Shown here: in pieces, positions 26,079 through 34,951 of the stretch
Numbering within the stretch: position 1 is the first letter of the stretch
How the letters are laid out: each line of letters opens with the position of its first letter
Origin: Pseudomonadota bacterium
GTDB lineage: Bacteria; Pseudomonadota; Alphaproteobacteria; Sphingomonadales; Sphingomonadaceae
Assembly (NCBI GenBank): GCA_023416515.1
Contig: JAEZHP010000062.1
Coordinates: 1-64,000 of the forward strand
DNA length: 64,000 nt
Reading direction: 5' to 3'
Notes under the pieces: generated by a model
The model's input: the letters and a program-made list of their open reading frames with translations, nothing else
Told to the model about the DNA's origin: nothing
Database searches by the model: none
Program-made: the position numbers and the translations under genes

Positions 26079-27023
26079 TTAAACCACTCGCGGAACGGCG
26101 GGGCGGCCTGGATCGCATTCGAGGGCTGCGCGGTCCCAGCGGGCGAGTTTCGCCGCCGCCTCATAGGTCGAGCTGAGGAAAGCGAGTAGGGCCGCATCGG
26201 GATCGTCCGAGCGGCGCACTGCATCATAATCGAGCACGAACTCGCCCAAGGCAGTCTCGAAACGGGCGGCGCCTGGCCGAACCGAGGCGCCGGCGAAGCC
26301 ATCCGGAGCGGGATAGGCGTAGGAATAGAAGAACGGTCCGCCCTGAGCGCCCGCGCCGCCGGGCCAGAAGCCGGCGCTCGACACTTCGTGGCTGTAGGCC
26401 TCGCGCGTGACGGCGTCCGGCAGATTGGGGATTCCGCCGGGGTGGAGCGGCGCCGGCCTACCGGAGAAGCGGGTCACGGCGAGGTCGAAGCTGCCCCAGA
26501 AGAAATGAACCGGGCTGACCTTGCCCAGAAATGCCGAGCGGAATTGCTTCAGCACCCGATCGGCGGCGAGAAGGGCGCCGTGAAGCCGTTCTGCGCTTCC
26601 GCGATCGTAGCTGCGCGGCGCTCGATCCTCGGCGAAGCGGATGGCCGGCTCGACCTCGTTGGGCGCCGGATGGATCGCCACGTGGCGGCCGCTCTGGCCG
26701 ACCAGGGTCATGAACGCGGCGTGGAAGTCCGCCATCGTCGTCGGGCGGAGCGGGATCGACGCCTCGCCGCGCCCGTCGATCAGGCAGACACGGTGACCGA
26801 CCAGATCGATCACGAGCTCGAACGGTTCGCCGGCGCCATAGAGCGGCTCGGTGCGCAGACCACGCGGAGTCACTCGCAAGGTGAGGTGCCAACCGTGGTT
26901 GCGCCACGGCAGCAAGGCCGTCGGAACCTTGCCGATGATCTGGCTGATCAGGTGCAATGTCACGATCGTCGGGCGATCCCGGTCGATCGACAATGAAGGC
27001 CAGAAGCTGCTCGCAACGCCCAT
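26079..27023 (-). CDS. DUF5996 family protein
   Basis: A 314-aa soluble protein matching the DUF5996 pattern: WPSLSIDRDRPTIVTLHLISQIIGKV near the N-terminus, PWRNHGWHLTLRVTPRGL, IHPAPNEVEPAIRFAED, and SPVHFFWGSFDLAVTRFSGRPAP near 163-185, a His/Trp-rich block that is the best conserved. The biochemical role of the family is not known to me. The ATG at 27023 has GGGGGGTGAG five bases upstream; a GTG at 27056 is less likely. Convergent with rplT. Confidence 0.82.
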   Translation of the reverse strand: MGVASSFWPSLSIDRDRPTIVTLHLISQIIGKVPTALLPWRNHGWHLTLRVTPRGLRTEPLYGAGEPFELVIDLVGHRVCLIDGRGEASIPLRPTTMADFHAAFMTLVGQSGRHVAIHPAPNEVEPAIRFAEDRAPRSYDRGSAERLHGALLAADRVLKQFRSAFLGKVSPVHFFWGSFDLAVTRFSGRPAPLHPGGIPNLPDAVTREAYSHEVSSAGFWPGGAGAQGGPFFYSYAYPAPDGFAGASVRPGAARFETALGEFVLDYDAVRRSDDPDAALLAFLSSTYEAAAKLARWDRAALECDPGRPAVPRVV

Positions 27024-27098
27024 CGACTCACCCCCCGGTAAGAGATTGGCAATCACGGCAGCTTATCACGTTCCGACTAAGGCGGAAGCGAGGGCGGC

Positions 27099-27620
27099 AT
27101 GGGCGTGATGACCAAGGTCGAACGGGGTCCCCCCGAACTCGCCAATCGAGGCTACCAGGTGCTGTTCCGCCCCAATGAGAGCAATCGTTGCCCCGGCTGT
27201 GGCAATGCTCAATGGTATGTCGGGCGGGTCAGCGCCGAATGTTTCTTCTGTGGCACCGCGCTTCCGCTGGCCGACGCCAAATGGGGCGGCGACGGCCTCA
27301 GCCATCGCTTTCCCGATGCGCACGTGGCGATTGCCGCGGCGGGTTCGTCCGAGCGGCGGCGCGACGAGCGACGACCCGTGCGCGGGCGGGCAGTCCACTT
27401 GCTAATCGACGGCTCGCCGCAGGCTTTTGCTCTTCACAATGTTTCGGCGGGGGGCGCGAAGATCCGCGACCCGCAGGGTCTGATCGGCGCGGGCAAGATC
27501 GAGCTGGTCTCGACCAGCGGCGAGATCGTACCCGCCGAGGTACGCTGGACCGCCGACGGCACGGCGGGCCTGCGTTTCGCCCGGCGACTGCCGATCGACG
27601 CCTTCCACGCGGAGCGCTAA
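27099..27620 (+). CDS. Zinc-ribbon and PilZ domain protein
   Basis: A 173-aa cytoplasmic protein joining two small modules. Residues 31-51 hold a four-Cys knuckle (CPGC, then CFFC: C31, C34, C48, C51). Residues about 85-165 form a PilZ domain with the Arg-rich switch (RRRDERRPVR) and NVSAGG (114-119), equivalent to the D/NxSxxG that contacts cyclic di-GMP. Binding of cyclic di-GMP is therefore likely. The output is unknown; the zinc ribbon suggests protein or nucleic acid contact. No partner gene adjoins it. Confidence 0.8.
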   Translation: MGVMTKVERGPPELANRGYQVLFRPNESNRCPGCGNAQWYVGRVSAECFFCGTALPLADAKWGGDGLSHRFPDAHVAIAAAGSSERRRDERRPVRGRAVHLLIDGSPQAFALHNVSAGGAKIRDPQGLIGAGKIELVSTSGEIVPAEVRWTADGTAGLRFARRLPIDAFHAER

Positions 27621-27689
27621 GCGCCAACAACGTGGACAAATGCGCGCGCGCCCGCATGATGGCGCCGTCGCGGCAATCGGAAGTGAGCC

Positions 27690-28238
27690 ATGTCTGCGTT
27701 GTTCATGTCCCTTGCGGCTTTACTGTCGGCCACTCAGGCGGACGCACCGCCTTCCCCTGAGCTCGTGCAGCGCTTCATCGCCGCGCTTCCTCCGCGGCAG
27801 CGGCCGCTGAACGAGATCGATCCCGACGATCTCGGCCGGCTTCTCCGGCTAAACCCCGGAGGAGAGGCCGACCTCCGACAGATCCTCCAAGCCCATGCGA
27901 ATTGCATAGCTCCACCTTCCGATGCCTCGACCGACCGAATGCTACGGGACGTCGCGACCCGTCTCGGCACCGCCAATGTCGAAGCCCTCGTCCGCCTCTA
28001 TCAGGGGCCGGACCTGGTCCGCCTCGGGAGGCTCGCCGGCAAGGCCGACAGGGATTCCGCGGAAGCAGCCGAGTTCGAGCGCCTGTTGAGAGCTTATCCG
28101 GTGGAGGCGTTCAGGGAGGCGATGCAGAGCGCGAGCGCCAGCGCGATCTTCGACGAGACCCTCTTCGAGGCGATTCATGCCTGCGACCGCGCCCGGGCCG
28201 ATGCTCTCGCCCGAGCGGGGCTGAGGGCAAGCGACTGA
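27690..28238 (+). CDS. Secreted protein of unknown function
   Basis: A 182-aa protein starting with a probable signal peptide (MSALFMSLAALLSATQADA, cleavage near 18-19). The rest is helical and charged, with SPELVQRFIAALPPRQRPL, two Cys (in HANCIAPP and IHACDRA) that could pair in the periplasm, and no catalytic motif I can identify. It resembles the general build of periplasmic DUF2059-like proteins but I cannot assign it. Stop codon 44 bases before pheS, with a T-arm-like element in the gap. Confidence 0.6.
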   Translation: MSALFMSLAALLSATQADAPPSPELVQRFIAALPPRQRPLNEIDPDDLGRLLRLNPGGEADLRQILQAHANCIAPPSDASTDRMLRDVATRLGTANVEALVRLYQGPDLVRLGRLAGKADRDSAEAAEFERLLRAYPVEAFREAMQSASASAIFDETLFEAIHACDRARADALARAGLRASD

Positions 28239-28244
28239 CGGTCC

Positions 28245-28259
28245 AGGGTTCAAATCCCT
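28245..28259 (+). other. tRNA T-arm-like hairpin in the pheS leader
   Basis: AGGG-TTCAAAT-CCCT is a 4-bp stem with a loop identical to a tRNA T-loop, followed by CCGGATCG, which could be the 3' side of an acceptor stem. No matching 5' half, D-arm or anticodon arm is found upstream, and the would-be fifth T-stem pair is C-C. It is either a tRNA remnant, a mimic in the leader of the phenylalanyl-tRNA synthetase genes, or chance. Confidence 0.3.
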
Positions 28260-28282
28260 CCCGGATCGATTAGAGGGGCGGC

Positions 28283-29362
28283 ATGTCCAGCCCTGAAGCC
28301 CTCGAACAGCAAATCCTCCCCCAAGTGGCGGGAGCCGCAGACCTGACGGCGCTCGAAGCCCTGCGCGTGTCCGCCCTCGGCAAGCATGGCGCGGTCACCG
28401 GCCTGCTCAAGACCCTCGGAGCGATGTCGCCCGAGGAGCGCCAAGTGCAAGGTCCGCGAATCCACGCTCTTCGCGAGGCGGTGACCGCGGCGCTTGCCGA
28501 CCGCAAGGCTGCGCTCGAGGCGGCCGAGCTCGACGACCGCCTCGCCCGTGAGCGGATCGACGTCACGCTTCCGGTTCAGCCGGCGCCGAGGGGCTCGGTC
28601 CACCCGGTCAGCCAGGTCATGGACGAGCTCGCCGAGATCTTCGCCGACATGGGCTTCGCGGTTGCGAGCGGCCCCGAGGTCGAGACCGACTGGCACAATT
28701 TCACCGCCCTCAATTTCGCCGACGACCATCCGGCGCGGGCGATGCACGACACCTTCTATCTCGATGAGGCTGGGCCGAAGGGCGAGAAGATGGTGCTGCG
28801 CACCCACACCTCACCGGTGCAGATCCGCGTCATGACGTCACAAAAGCCGCCGATCTACGCGGTGATGCCGGGACGCGTGTACCGCTCCGACAGCGACGCC
28901 ACCCACACGCCGATGTTTCATCAGGTCGAAGGCTTGGTCATCGACAAGGGGATCACGCTCGCCCACCTCAAATGGACTCTGGAGACCTTCCTCAAGGCCT
29001 TCTTCGAGCGCGACGACATCGTCCTTCGCCTTCGGCCAAGCTACTTCCCGTTCACCGAGCCGTCGGCCGAGGTCGACGTCGGTTACACGATTCAGAACGG
29101 CCGCCGAGTGCTCGGCGGGAGCGATCACTGGATGGAGCTTCTCGGCTCCGGAATGGTCCACCCCAACGTCATCCGCAATTGCGGGCTCGATCCCGACGAG
29201 TGGCAGGGCTTCGCCTTCGGCTGCGGAATCGATCGCCTCGCCATGCTCAAATACGGAATGGACGATTTGCGCGCCTTTTTCGACGGCGACCTTCGCTGGC
29301 TCCGCCATTACGGCTTCGCGTCGCTCGACGTGCCCACGCTCAGCGGGGGAGTCGGCGCATGA
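28283..29362 (+). CDS. pheS: Phenylalanyl-tRNA synthetase alpha subunit
   Basis: Catalytic subunit of the heterotetrameric class II enzyme that charges tRNA-Phe. The 359-aa product has an N-terminal coiled coil, then the class II motifs: RGSVHPVSQVMDELAEIFADMGF (about 104-126), LRTHTSPVQIRVM (about 173-185), GRVYRSDSDATHTPMFHQVEG (motif 2, about 197-217) and GFAFGCGIDRLAMLKYG (motif 3, about 312-328). AGAGGGG precedes the ATG. Overlaps pheT by 4 bases. Confidence 0.97.
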   Translation: MSSPEALEQQILPQVAGAADLTALEALRVSALGKHGAVTGLLKTLGAMSPEERQVQGPRIHALREAVTAALADRKAALEAAELDDRLARERIDVTLPVQPAPRGSVHPVSQVMDELAEIFADMGFAVASGPEVETDWHNFTALNFADDHPARAMHDTFYLDEAGPKGEKMVLRTHTSPVQIRVMTSQKPPIYAVMPGRVYRSDSDATHTPMFHQVEGLVIDKGITLAHLKWTLETFLKAFFERDDIVLRLRPSYFPFTEPSAEVDVGYTIQNGRRVLGGSDHWMELLGSGMVHPNVIRNCGLDPDEWQGFAFGCGIDRLAMLKYGMDDLRAFFDGDLRWLRHYGFASLDVPTLSGGVGA

Positions 29363-31731
29363 AGTTCACTCTGTCCTGGCTCAAGGAGCATCTCGACACC
29401 GACGCCACGCTCGACGAGGTCGTCGCGCGGCTGAACGCGCTTGGCCTCGAGGTCGAGGGCGTCGACAATCCCGGCGAGAAGCTCGCCGCCTTCAAGGTCG
29501 CCGAGATCCTCACCGCCGAGCGTCACCCGCAGGCCGACAAGCTCCAGGTCCTCACCGTCGACGCCGGGGAGGGGCCTATGCAGGTCGTGTGCGGAGCCCC
29601 CAATGCCCGCGCCGGAATGAAGGGCGTGTTCGGAGCGCCCGGCGCCTATGTCCCGGGCAGCGGGATCACCCTGAAGATCGCAGCGATCCGCGGTGTCGAA
29701 AGCCGCGGCATGATGTGCTCGGTGCGCGAGCTGGAGCTCGGCGAGGCGCATGAGGGCATCATCGAGCTTCCCGACGATGCGCCGGTCGGAACCGCCTTCC
29801 CGGATTATGCCGGACTCAACGACGCGGTCATCGACATCTCGGTCAACCCGAACCGGCCCGAGGCGATGGGCGTGTACGGGATTGCCCGCGACCTCGCCGC
29901 CTCCGGTCTCGGCACGTTGAAACCGCTCGAGGTGCCGGAGATCGCCGGGACCTACCCGTCGCCGCTCGAGATTCGGATCGAGGATAGGGAAGGCTGCAAG
30001 GCCTTTTACGGCCGGGTCATCCGCGGAGTCCGCAACGGCCCGTCGCCCGACTGGCTTGCGCGGCGGCTTCAGGCGGTCGGCCAGCGCTCGATCAGCGCCC
30101 TGGTCGACATGACCAACTACATCATGTTGACCTACGGACGGCCGTTGCACGTCTACGACCTCGCGAAGCTCAGCGGAGCTGTCGTCGCCCGCAAGGCGAA
30201 GGCGGGCGAGCAGGTCGAGGCGCTCAACGGCAAGACCTATACGCTCGACGAGACGATGACGGTGATCGCGGACGACGTGGCGGTACACGACATCGGCGGC
30301 ATCATGGGCGGCGAGCATAGCGGCGTCACCGAGGCGACGACCGACATCCTCATCGAATGCGCTTGGTTCGATCCGCATTCGATCACCCGCACGGGCCAGA
30401 AGCTCGCGCTCGCCTCCGACGCGCGCACGCGCTTCGAGCGCGGCGTCGACCCCGCCTTCGTCGAACCCGGACTCCAGCTCGCGACCAAATGGGCGCTGGA
30501 CCTCGCCGGCGGCGAGCAGTCTGAAGTCGTGCGCGCCGGCGAGCCGCCGATGGAGCGGCAGACCGTCGCCTACCGGCCCCAGCGCTGCGCCGCCCTTGCC
30601 GGCATCGACATTCCGGACGACCGGCAGGAGGAGATCCTGCGCAGTCTCGGCTTCGACGTTGCGCGCGGCGATCCTTGGCAGGTGACACCGCCGACTTTCC
30701 GGCCCGACATCCACGGCGAGGCCGACATCGTCGAGGAAGTCGCCCGGATCCACGGTTTCGACAATATCCCGTCGACCCCGCTGCCGCGTGCCGACGGCGT
30801 TGCCCGGCCCACGGCGACGCCCGAGCAGCTTATCGAGCGCCGCGCCCGCCGCTCCGCTGCCGCGCGCGGCCTCAACGAGGCGATCACCTGGAGCTTCATC
30901 TCAGAAGAGGAGGCGGCGCATTTCGGAGGCGCGGCCTGGACCGTCGCCAACCCGATCAGCGACGACCTCAAGATCATGCGGCCATCGCTCCTGCCCGGCC
31001 TCATTGCCGCTGCGCGCCGCAACCGCGCCCGCGGCGCCGACAGCGTTCGCCTCTTCGAGATCGGCCGGCGCTATTTCAAGGACGGGGAGCCGCTCACCGT
31101 CGGCGTCATCCTCGCCGGTGAGCGGACTCATCGTCACTGGCGCACAGGCCGAGCGGCCCCGTACGACGCTTTTGACGCCAAGGAAGAGGCCCTTGCCCTC
31201 CTCTCGTCCGTCGGCGCTCCGGTCGACAATCTTCAGGTCAGCCCGGATGCAGGCGAGACCTATCATCCCGGCCGCTCGGGCAAGCTCACGCTCGGCAAAT
31301 CGGTTCTCGCCGAGTTCGGCGAGCTTCACCCGCGGATCCTCAAGGAGTTCGACCTCGACGGGCCAGCCGCGGCGGCGCAAATCTTCCTCGACGCGCTTCC
31401 GCCGAAGCGTGGGGGCAATGCCCGAATGCGGCCAGCCTACACGCCGCCGGCGCTTCAGGCGGTGAAGCGCGACTTCGCCTTCCTCGTGCCCGAGACGCTC
31501 GAGGCCGACCGCCTGCTCCGCGCCGTGCGCGGCGCCGACAAGGCTGCGATCGCCTCGGTCAGTCTGTTCGACCTGTTCACCGGGCAAGGCGTCGCCCAGG
31601 GCGAGAAGTCGCTTGCGCTCGAGGTGGTCCTTCAGCCGAGCGACAAGAGCTTCACCGATGAGGAGCTGAAGGCAATCGGAGACCGAATAGTCGCGGCGGC
31701 GGGCAAGCTCGGAGCGCGCCTACGCGACTGA
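29359..31731 (+). CDS. pheT: Phenylalanyl-tRNA synthetase beta subunit
   Basis: Large subunit that binds tRNA and edits mischarged Tyr. The 790-aa chain begins MKFTLSWLKEHLDTDATL, then the EMAP-like tRNA-binding domain (about 40-150), B3/B4 editing domain (with LVDMTNYIMLTYGRPLHVYD near 250 and GIMGGEHSGVTEATTDILIE near 315), B5, a catalytic-like core and the C-terminal ferredoxin-fold anticodon-binding domain (KRDFAFLVPETLEADRLLRAVRGAD). Start by ATGA overlap with pheS. Confidence 0.97.
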   Translation: MKFTLSWLKEHLDTDATLDEVVARLNALGLEVEGVDNPGEKLAAFKVAEILTAERHPQADKLQVLTVDAGEGPMQVVCGAPNARAGMKGVFGAPGAYVPGSGITLKIAAIRGVESRGMMCSVRELELGEAHEGIIELPDDAPVGTAFPDYAGLNDAVIDISVNPNRPEAMGVYGIARDLAASGLGTLKPLEVPEIAGTYPSPLEIRIEDREGCKAFYGRVIRGVRNGPSPDWLARRLQAVGQRSISALVDMTNYIMLTYGRPLHVYDLAKLSGAVVARKAKAGEQVEALNGKTYTLDETMTVIADDVAVHDIGGIMGGEHSGVTEATTDILIECAWFDPHSITRTGQKLALASDARTRFERGVDPAFVEPGLQLATKWALDLAGGEQSEVVRAGEPPMERQTVAYRPQRCAALAGIDIPDDRQEEILRSLGFDVARGDPWQVTPPTFRPDIHGEADIVEEVARIHGFDNIPSTPLPRADGVARPTATPEQLIERRARRSAAARGLNEAITWSFISEEEAAHFGGAAWTVANPISDDLKIMRPSLLPGLIAAARRNRARGADSVRLFEIGRRYFKDGEPLTVGVILAGERTHRHWRTGRAAPYDAFDAKEEALALLSSVGAPVDNLQVSPDAGETYHPGRSGKLTLGKSVLAEFGELHPRILKEFDLDGPAAAAQIFLDALPPKRGGNARMRPAYTPPALQAVKRDFAFLVPETLEADRLLRAVRGADKAAIASVSLFDLFTGQGVAQGEKSLALEVVLQPSDKSFTDEELKAIGDRIVAAAGKLGARLRD

Positions 31732-31756
31732 CGCCCTCTCGCCAGCGGGGAGGGAG

Positions 31757-32821
31757 CTACTGGGTCTGCACGGCCTCTTCGGCGAGGTTCCAGACTCCGT
31801 CGAGCCAGGCGACGATCTCGGCAGCACCGGGATGGGCGTAGCTGTCGTAGCGGGTGCGAAGGATTGGGCGGCGATGGTCGAGCCGATCGAGGCCGCGGTC
31901 CTGGAGCGTCAAAATGTCGCGTTGGACCTGCACGGCGAGGTCGGGGCCGAGCACGTCCCGCGCCGCCCGCTCGAACGCGGCGACATAGTCATAATCCTCG
32001 CCCCGGTCGTAGCTCTCCTTGAGCGTGAGAGCCGGAATCCGGCTCAGCACGGCCTGAGAGGCAGGATTGACGCCGTGGGCGGAGATGTGGCGGCGGATCT
32101 CCGCCGGGCGGCCGGTGAAGCCGCGCAGGTGGAGGTGCTGCGACATTCGGGCGCCGTCATTGACCGGGTAATTGTCCCACAGGAACGGCTTGCGGCCGAT
32201 CTCGCTCGCGACACGGGCGAGGTGACCAGGCGACAGCTCACGGCTGCACACTTCCGGGCCTGTCCACATGATCTCGATCGTCGGATCGAGCAGGCGGCCC
32301 AGCTTACGCAGATAGCCTTCGGGGCGCTGTCCGAAGGCGCTGTCGAGAATAGGATCATCGGAATAATAGCTTGGGCAGCACAGGATACGGGTCGCCTTGG
32401 TCCGCTCGGCCGCGAAGGTGACGATGGCCGCCTGGCGGTCGGCGAGGTCGGCAACGTCGCCACGCATGTCGTCGAACAGGATGGCGAGGTCGTCGATTCC
32501 AAGCGCGTCGAGATGGCCGAGCTTTCGCGCTAGCATATCCTGCCAGCCGCGCTCAGGCGCGAGGTGGAGCTCGAACGGGCTCAAACCGACTCCGAAGCGA
32601 ACGCCGATCGCCCGGCATTCGGCGGCGAAGGCGGCGAGGGCTGCCATCTCCCGGTCAGGATGAAGTTCCTGCCAGCGGCGACGGAGATAGGAGTCGGCCT
32701 TGGGCGCATAGAGATAGAAGAGATAATTGTGGGGGCGAAGGTAGCGGATCGTCTCCGAGCGCTCGCGCCAGCTCCACGGCCGGCCGAAAAAGCCCTCGAT
32801 GATGCCAAGCTCAGGGATCAC
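31757..32821 (-). CDS. GH84-type beta-N-acetylglucosaminidase-like protein (O-GlcNAcase fold)
   Basis: A 354-aa protein that is essentially one GH84 catalytic barrel. GIIEGFFGRPWSWRER opens it, LFDDMRGD carries the catalytic Asp pair D117-D118, and WTGPEVCSREL and LWDNYPVND (214-222) complete the substrate pocket. All key family residues are present, so hydrolysis of terminal beta-GlcNAc is likely. There is no signal peptide and none of the extra domains of secreted GH84 enzymes, so it should act in the cytoplasm. It is the last gene of the ftsE-ftsX-ydcF-plsC operon, coupled by a 4-base overlap. The physiological substrate is unknown. Confidence 0.85.
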   Translation of the reverse strand: MIPELGIIEGFFGRPWSWRERSETIRYLRPHNYLFYLYAPKADSYLRRRWQELHPDREMAALAAFAAECRAIGVRFGVGLSPFELHLAPERGWQDMLARKLGHLDALGIDDLAILFDDMRGDVADLADRQAAIVTFAAERTKATRILCCPSYYSDDPILDSAFGQRPEGYLRKLGRLLDPTIEIMWTGPEVCSRELSPGHLARVASEIGRKPFLWDNYPVNDGARMSQHLHLRGFTGRPAEIRRHISAHGVNPASQAVLSRIPALTLKESYDRGEDYDYVAAFERAARDVLGPDLAVQVQRDILTLQDRGLDRLDHRRPILRTRYDSYAHPGAAEIVAWLDGVWNLAEEAVQTQ

Positions 32822-33516
32822 GCCGCGGCCTCCAGAGCATTAATGGCGTCATGCACCCGCTGCTCGACCTCCTTGCGCGGCAGCCCCGCGGGGATCGGCG
32901 CACCGAAACGCATGGTGACGGTGCCGCTGCGCTTGATCCAGCCCCTCGGCCACACTCGGCCGCTGTCGAGCGCGACCGGCACGATCGGAAGGCCGAGCTT
33001 GCGGTAGAGGCCGGTGAAGCCTGGCTGGAGTGGCGGCTGCTCGCCCGGGAGGACTCGCGTCCCTTCAGGAAAGATCAGGATCGAACGCTCCTCGGCCAAG
33101 GCCATGTCCGCCTCCCGCATCATCGCCCTGAGCGCGGACGCGCCCCCGCTCCGGTCGATCGCGATGCAGCCATAGCGGCGAGTCGCCCAGCCGAAGACCG
33201 GGATGTCGGCGAGCTGGCGTTTCATCACGACCGCCGGCTCGTCGAGTAGCCGGACGAGATCCAGGGTTTCGTACATCGCCTGGTGCTTGGCCGCGATCAG
33301 CACCTGCCCGGTCGGCAGGTCGCCTTCGACGCGGGTGCGGATCCCAAGGATCCAGCGACAACACCATGAGTGAAAGGTCACCCACCCGAGCACGTGCCGG
33401 CGCAACGGCCGTCGCCCGAGAGCTGCTACCGGCACCGTCAGAAGCACGATGATCACGGTGACGGGGTAGAAGACGATCGTGAAGATCAGTGAACGAAGCG
33501 CAGCCAGCACACTCAC
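32818..33516 (-). CDS. plsC: 1-acyl-sn-glycerol-3-phosphate acyltransferase family protein
   Basis: PlsC-type enzymes acylate lysophosphatidic acid in phospholipid synthesis. The 232-aa protein has an N-terminal membrane helix (about 10-33), the acyltransferase motif as KHQAMYETLD (H78-x4-E83, Glu replacing the usual Asp, as in a common alphaproteobacterial subgroup) and FPEGTR (149-154), followed by PIVPVALDSG. Overlaps ydcF upstream and the GH84 gene downstream by 4 bases each, so it is translationally coupled to both. Confidence 0.87.
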   Translation of the reverse strand: MSVLAALRSLIFTIVFYPVTVIIVLLTVPVAALGRRPLRRHVLGWVTFHSWCCRWILGIRTRVEGDLPTGQVLIAAKHQAMYETLDLVRLLDEPAVVMKRQLADIPVFGWATRRYGCIAIDRSGGASALRAMMREADMALAEERSILIFPEGTRVLPGEQPPLQPGFTGLYRKLGLPIVPVALDSGRVWPRGWIKRSGTVTMRFGAPIPAGLPRKEVEQRVHDAINALEAAA

Positions 33517-34052
33517 TCCAGACCCAGCTCTTCACCGAACGGGCTGATCAGATATTTGTTATATTCGACGAAGAGCTGCTTGAAGGTTCGGTCGGAATGG
33601 ACCGCGTCGGGCACGACCCGGGTCGTGCTTCCAAGCCGCCAGCCGATTTCCTTGCGCGCCCGCGGCATGTGCCAGTCGTTGGTGACAACTCGAATCGAGC
33701 GCAGACGCCGGCGCTGGACCCATTCGGCGATTTCCTGACCGTTGGTGCGCGTGTCGGTGGCGGCTCGTCCAAGGTCGACGCAACACCGGATCGTCGCCAT
33801 CGGCACGTCGTAGCGTGCGGCTAGTTCCTGGGGGCGGACCTCGCTCGCCACGCCGGAGATGAGCAGGCGATCGGCAGCGCCGCGCTCGATCAGTTCGAAA
33901 CCGCGCGCGACCCGCCCCTCGCCTCCGGTGAGGACGACGATGCCGTCCGTCTTCTCGGCCCCGGCAGGGCCCGGCAGGCTGTTCATGAACCAGAGGAGGC
34001 CTACTCCATAAAGCAGGATTGGGAAGATGCTGAACCGGATGAGCCTGCGCAT
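33513..34052 (-). CDS. YdcF/ElyC family (DUF218) membrane protein
   Basis: A 179-aa protein with an N-terminal membrane anchor (LIRFSIFPILLYGVGLLWFM, about 4-23) and a periplasmic DUF218 domain: DGIVVLTGGEGRVARGFELI (about 36-55), then RLLISGV and VTNDWHMPRARKEI near 123-136. Relatives (ElyC, SanA) act in envelope integrity and undecaprenyl carrier use. It starts 2 bases after the ftsX stop and overlaps plsC by 4. The ATG at 34052 leaves ftsX intact. Confidence 0.85.
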   Translation of the reverse strand: MRRLIRFSIFPILLYGVGLLWFMNSLPGPAGAEKTDGIVVLTGGEGRVARGFELIERGAADRLLISGVASEVRPQELAARYDVPMATIRCCVDLGRAATDTRTNGQEIAEWVQRRRLRSIRVVTNDWHMPRARKEIGWRLGSTTRVVPDAVHSDRTFKQLFVEYNKYLISPFGEELGLE

Positions 34053-34054
34053 GG

Positions 34055-34951
34055 CTAGAGCAGCCTGCCCAAGGCGCGCTGTATGGTGATCCGGGCGACG
34101 AGCAGGGCGAGCGCCGCTCCCGCCACGGGCAGAAGCGTCAGCACCACCCAAGCATGATCGGGCAGGGCGATCGAGCCGAGCAGCTCCGAGCCGATCGCCG
34201 CCACCCGGCCGCCAATGAGGACCAGCACGAGGATTGCCAGCGCCGCGCCTACGATCCCGCCGAACAGGACGTCGAGGGCGATCCGGCGCTGGAACATGCG
34301 GGCAATCTGCTGGTCGGTGGCACCCATTAGGTGCAGGATCTCGATGGTCTGGCCGTGGGTGTTGAGCGAGGCGCGCGCGGCGAGCACCACCGTCGCCGCG
34401 GTCGCCGCGACCATCAGTCCGACCAGCCCGGCCGCCAGCCATTGAAGCGACGCGAGCAGCCCGGTGAAGGGTCCGAGCCAGTCCGCGACGTCCGAAACTA
34501 CCGCAGTCGGCGCGATCTCCTGAACCGCTTGGCGAAGCTGCGGCAGCCGTGCCCGGGCGCCGGCACCGAGATCGACGTCGATCAGTGCCGGCACCGGCAG
34601 CTCGGCCGTCGCCGCCGAGGCGCCGAGCCACGGCTCGAGCAATTCGTCGAGTTCTTCGGCCGGCACCGGCCGCACCCTGGTCACGCCCTCGGCACGTTCG
34701 AGCAAGGAGGCGACTGCTGCGGCCTGTCGGTCGCGGAGCCCCGCATTGGCCTCGACGATCTGGACGGTGACTCGATTGCCGATCTGCCCCTCGATCCGCT
34801 CTGCGCCCGCCGCGAGGCCGAGCCCCGCGGCCGCGGCGAGAGCAGTCAGGAACATCATGATCGCGATCACCCAGGGCATCGGACCTGAAAGGCGCCCTTC
34901 CGGGAATAGCCGGCCCTCGCGGGTGCCAAAATCGCGCGCCGCGGCAGTCAT
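34055..34951 (-). CDS. ftsX: Cell division protein FtsX
   Basis: Membrane half of the FtsEX complex, which links the divisome to periplasmic peptidoglycan hydrolases. The 298-aa protein shows four membrane segments: one near 26-48 and three in the C-terminal half, around MVAATAATVVLAARASLN, DVLFGGIVGAALAILVLVLIG and VVLTLLPVAGAALALLVARI. A periplasmic loop lies between the first two (about 50-165). Coupled to ftsE by a 4-base overlap. The periplasmic amidase-activator partner is not in the window. Confidence 0.9.
   Translation of the reverse strand: MTAAARDFGTREGRLFPEGRLSGPMPWVIAIMMFLTALAAAAGLGLAAGAERIEGQIGNRVTVQIVEANAGLRDRQAAAVASLLERAEGVTRVRPVPAEELDELLEPWLGASAATAELPVPALIDVDLGAGARARLPQLRQAVQEIAPTAVVSDVADWLGPFTGLLASLQWLAAGLVGLMVAATAATVVLAARASLNTHGQTIEILHLMGATDQQIARMFQRRIALDVLFGGIVGAALAILVLVLIGGRVAAIGSELLGSIALPDHAWVVLTLLPVAGAALALLVARITIQRALGRLL

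Noticed and set aside
28165..28270. A complete tRNA gene before pheS
   Set aside because: Only a T-arm-like hairpin is present; no partner for the acceptor strand, no D-arm and no anticodon arm.
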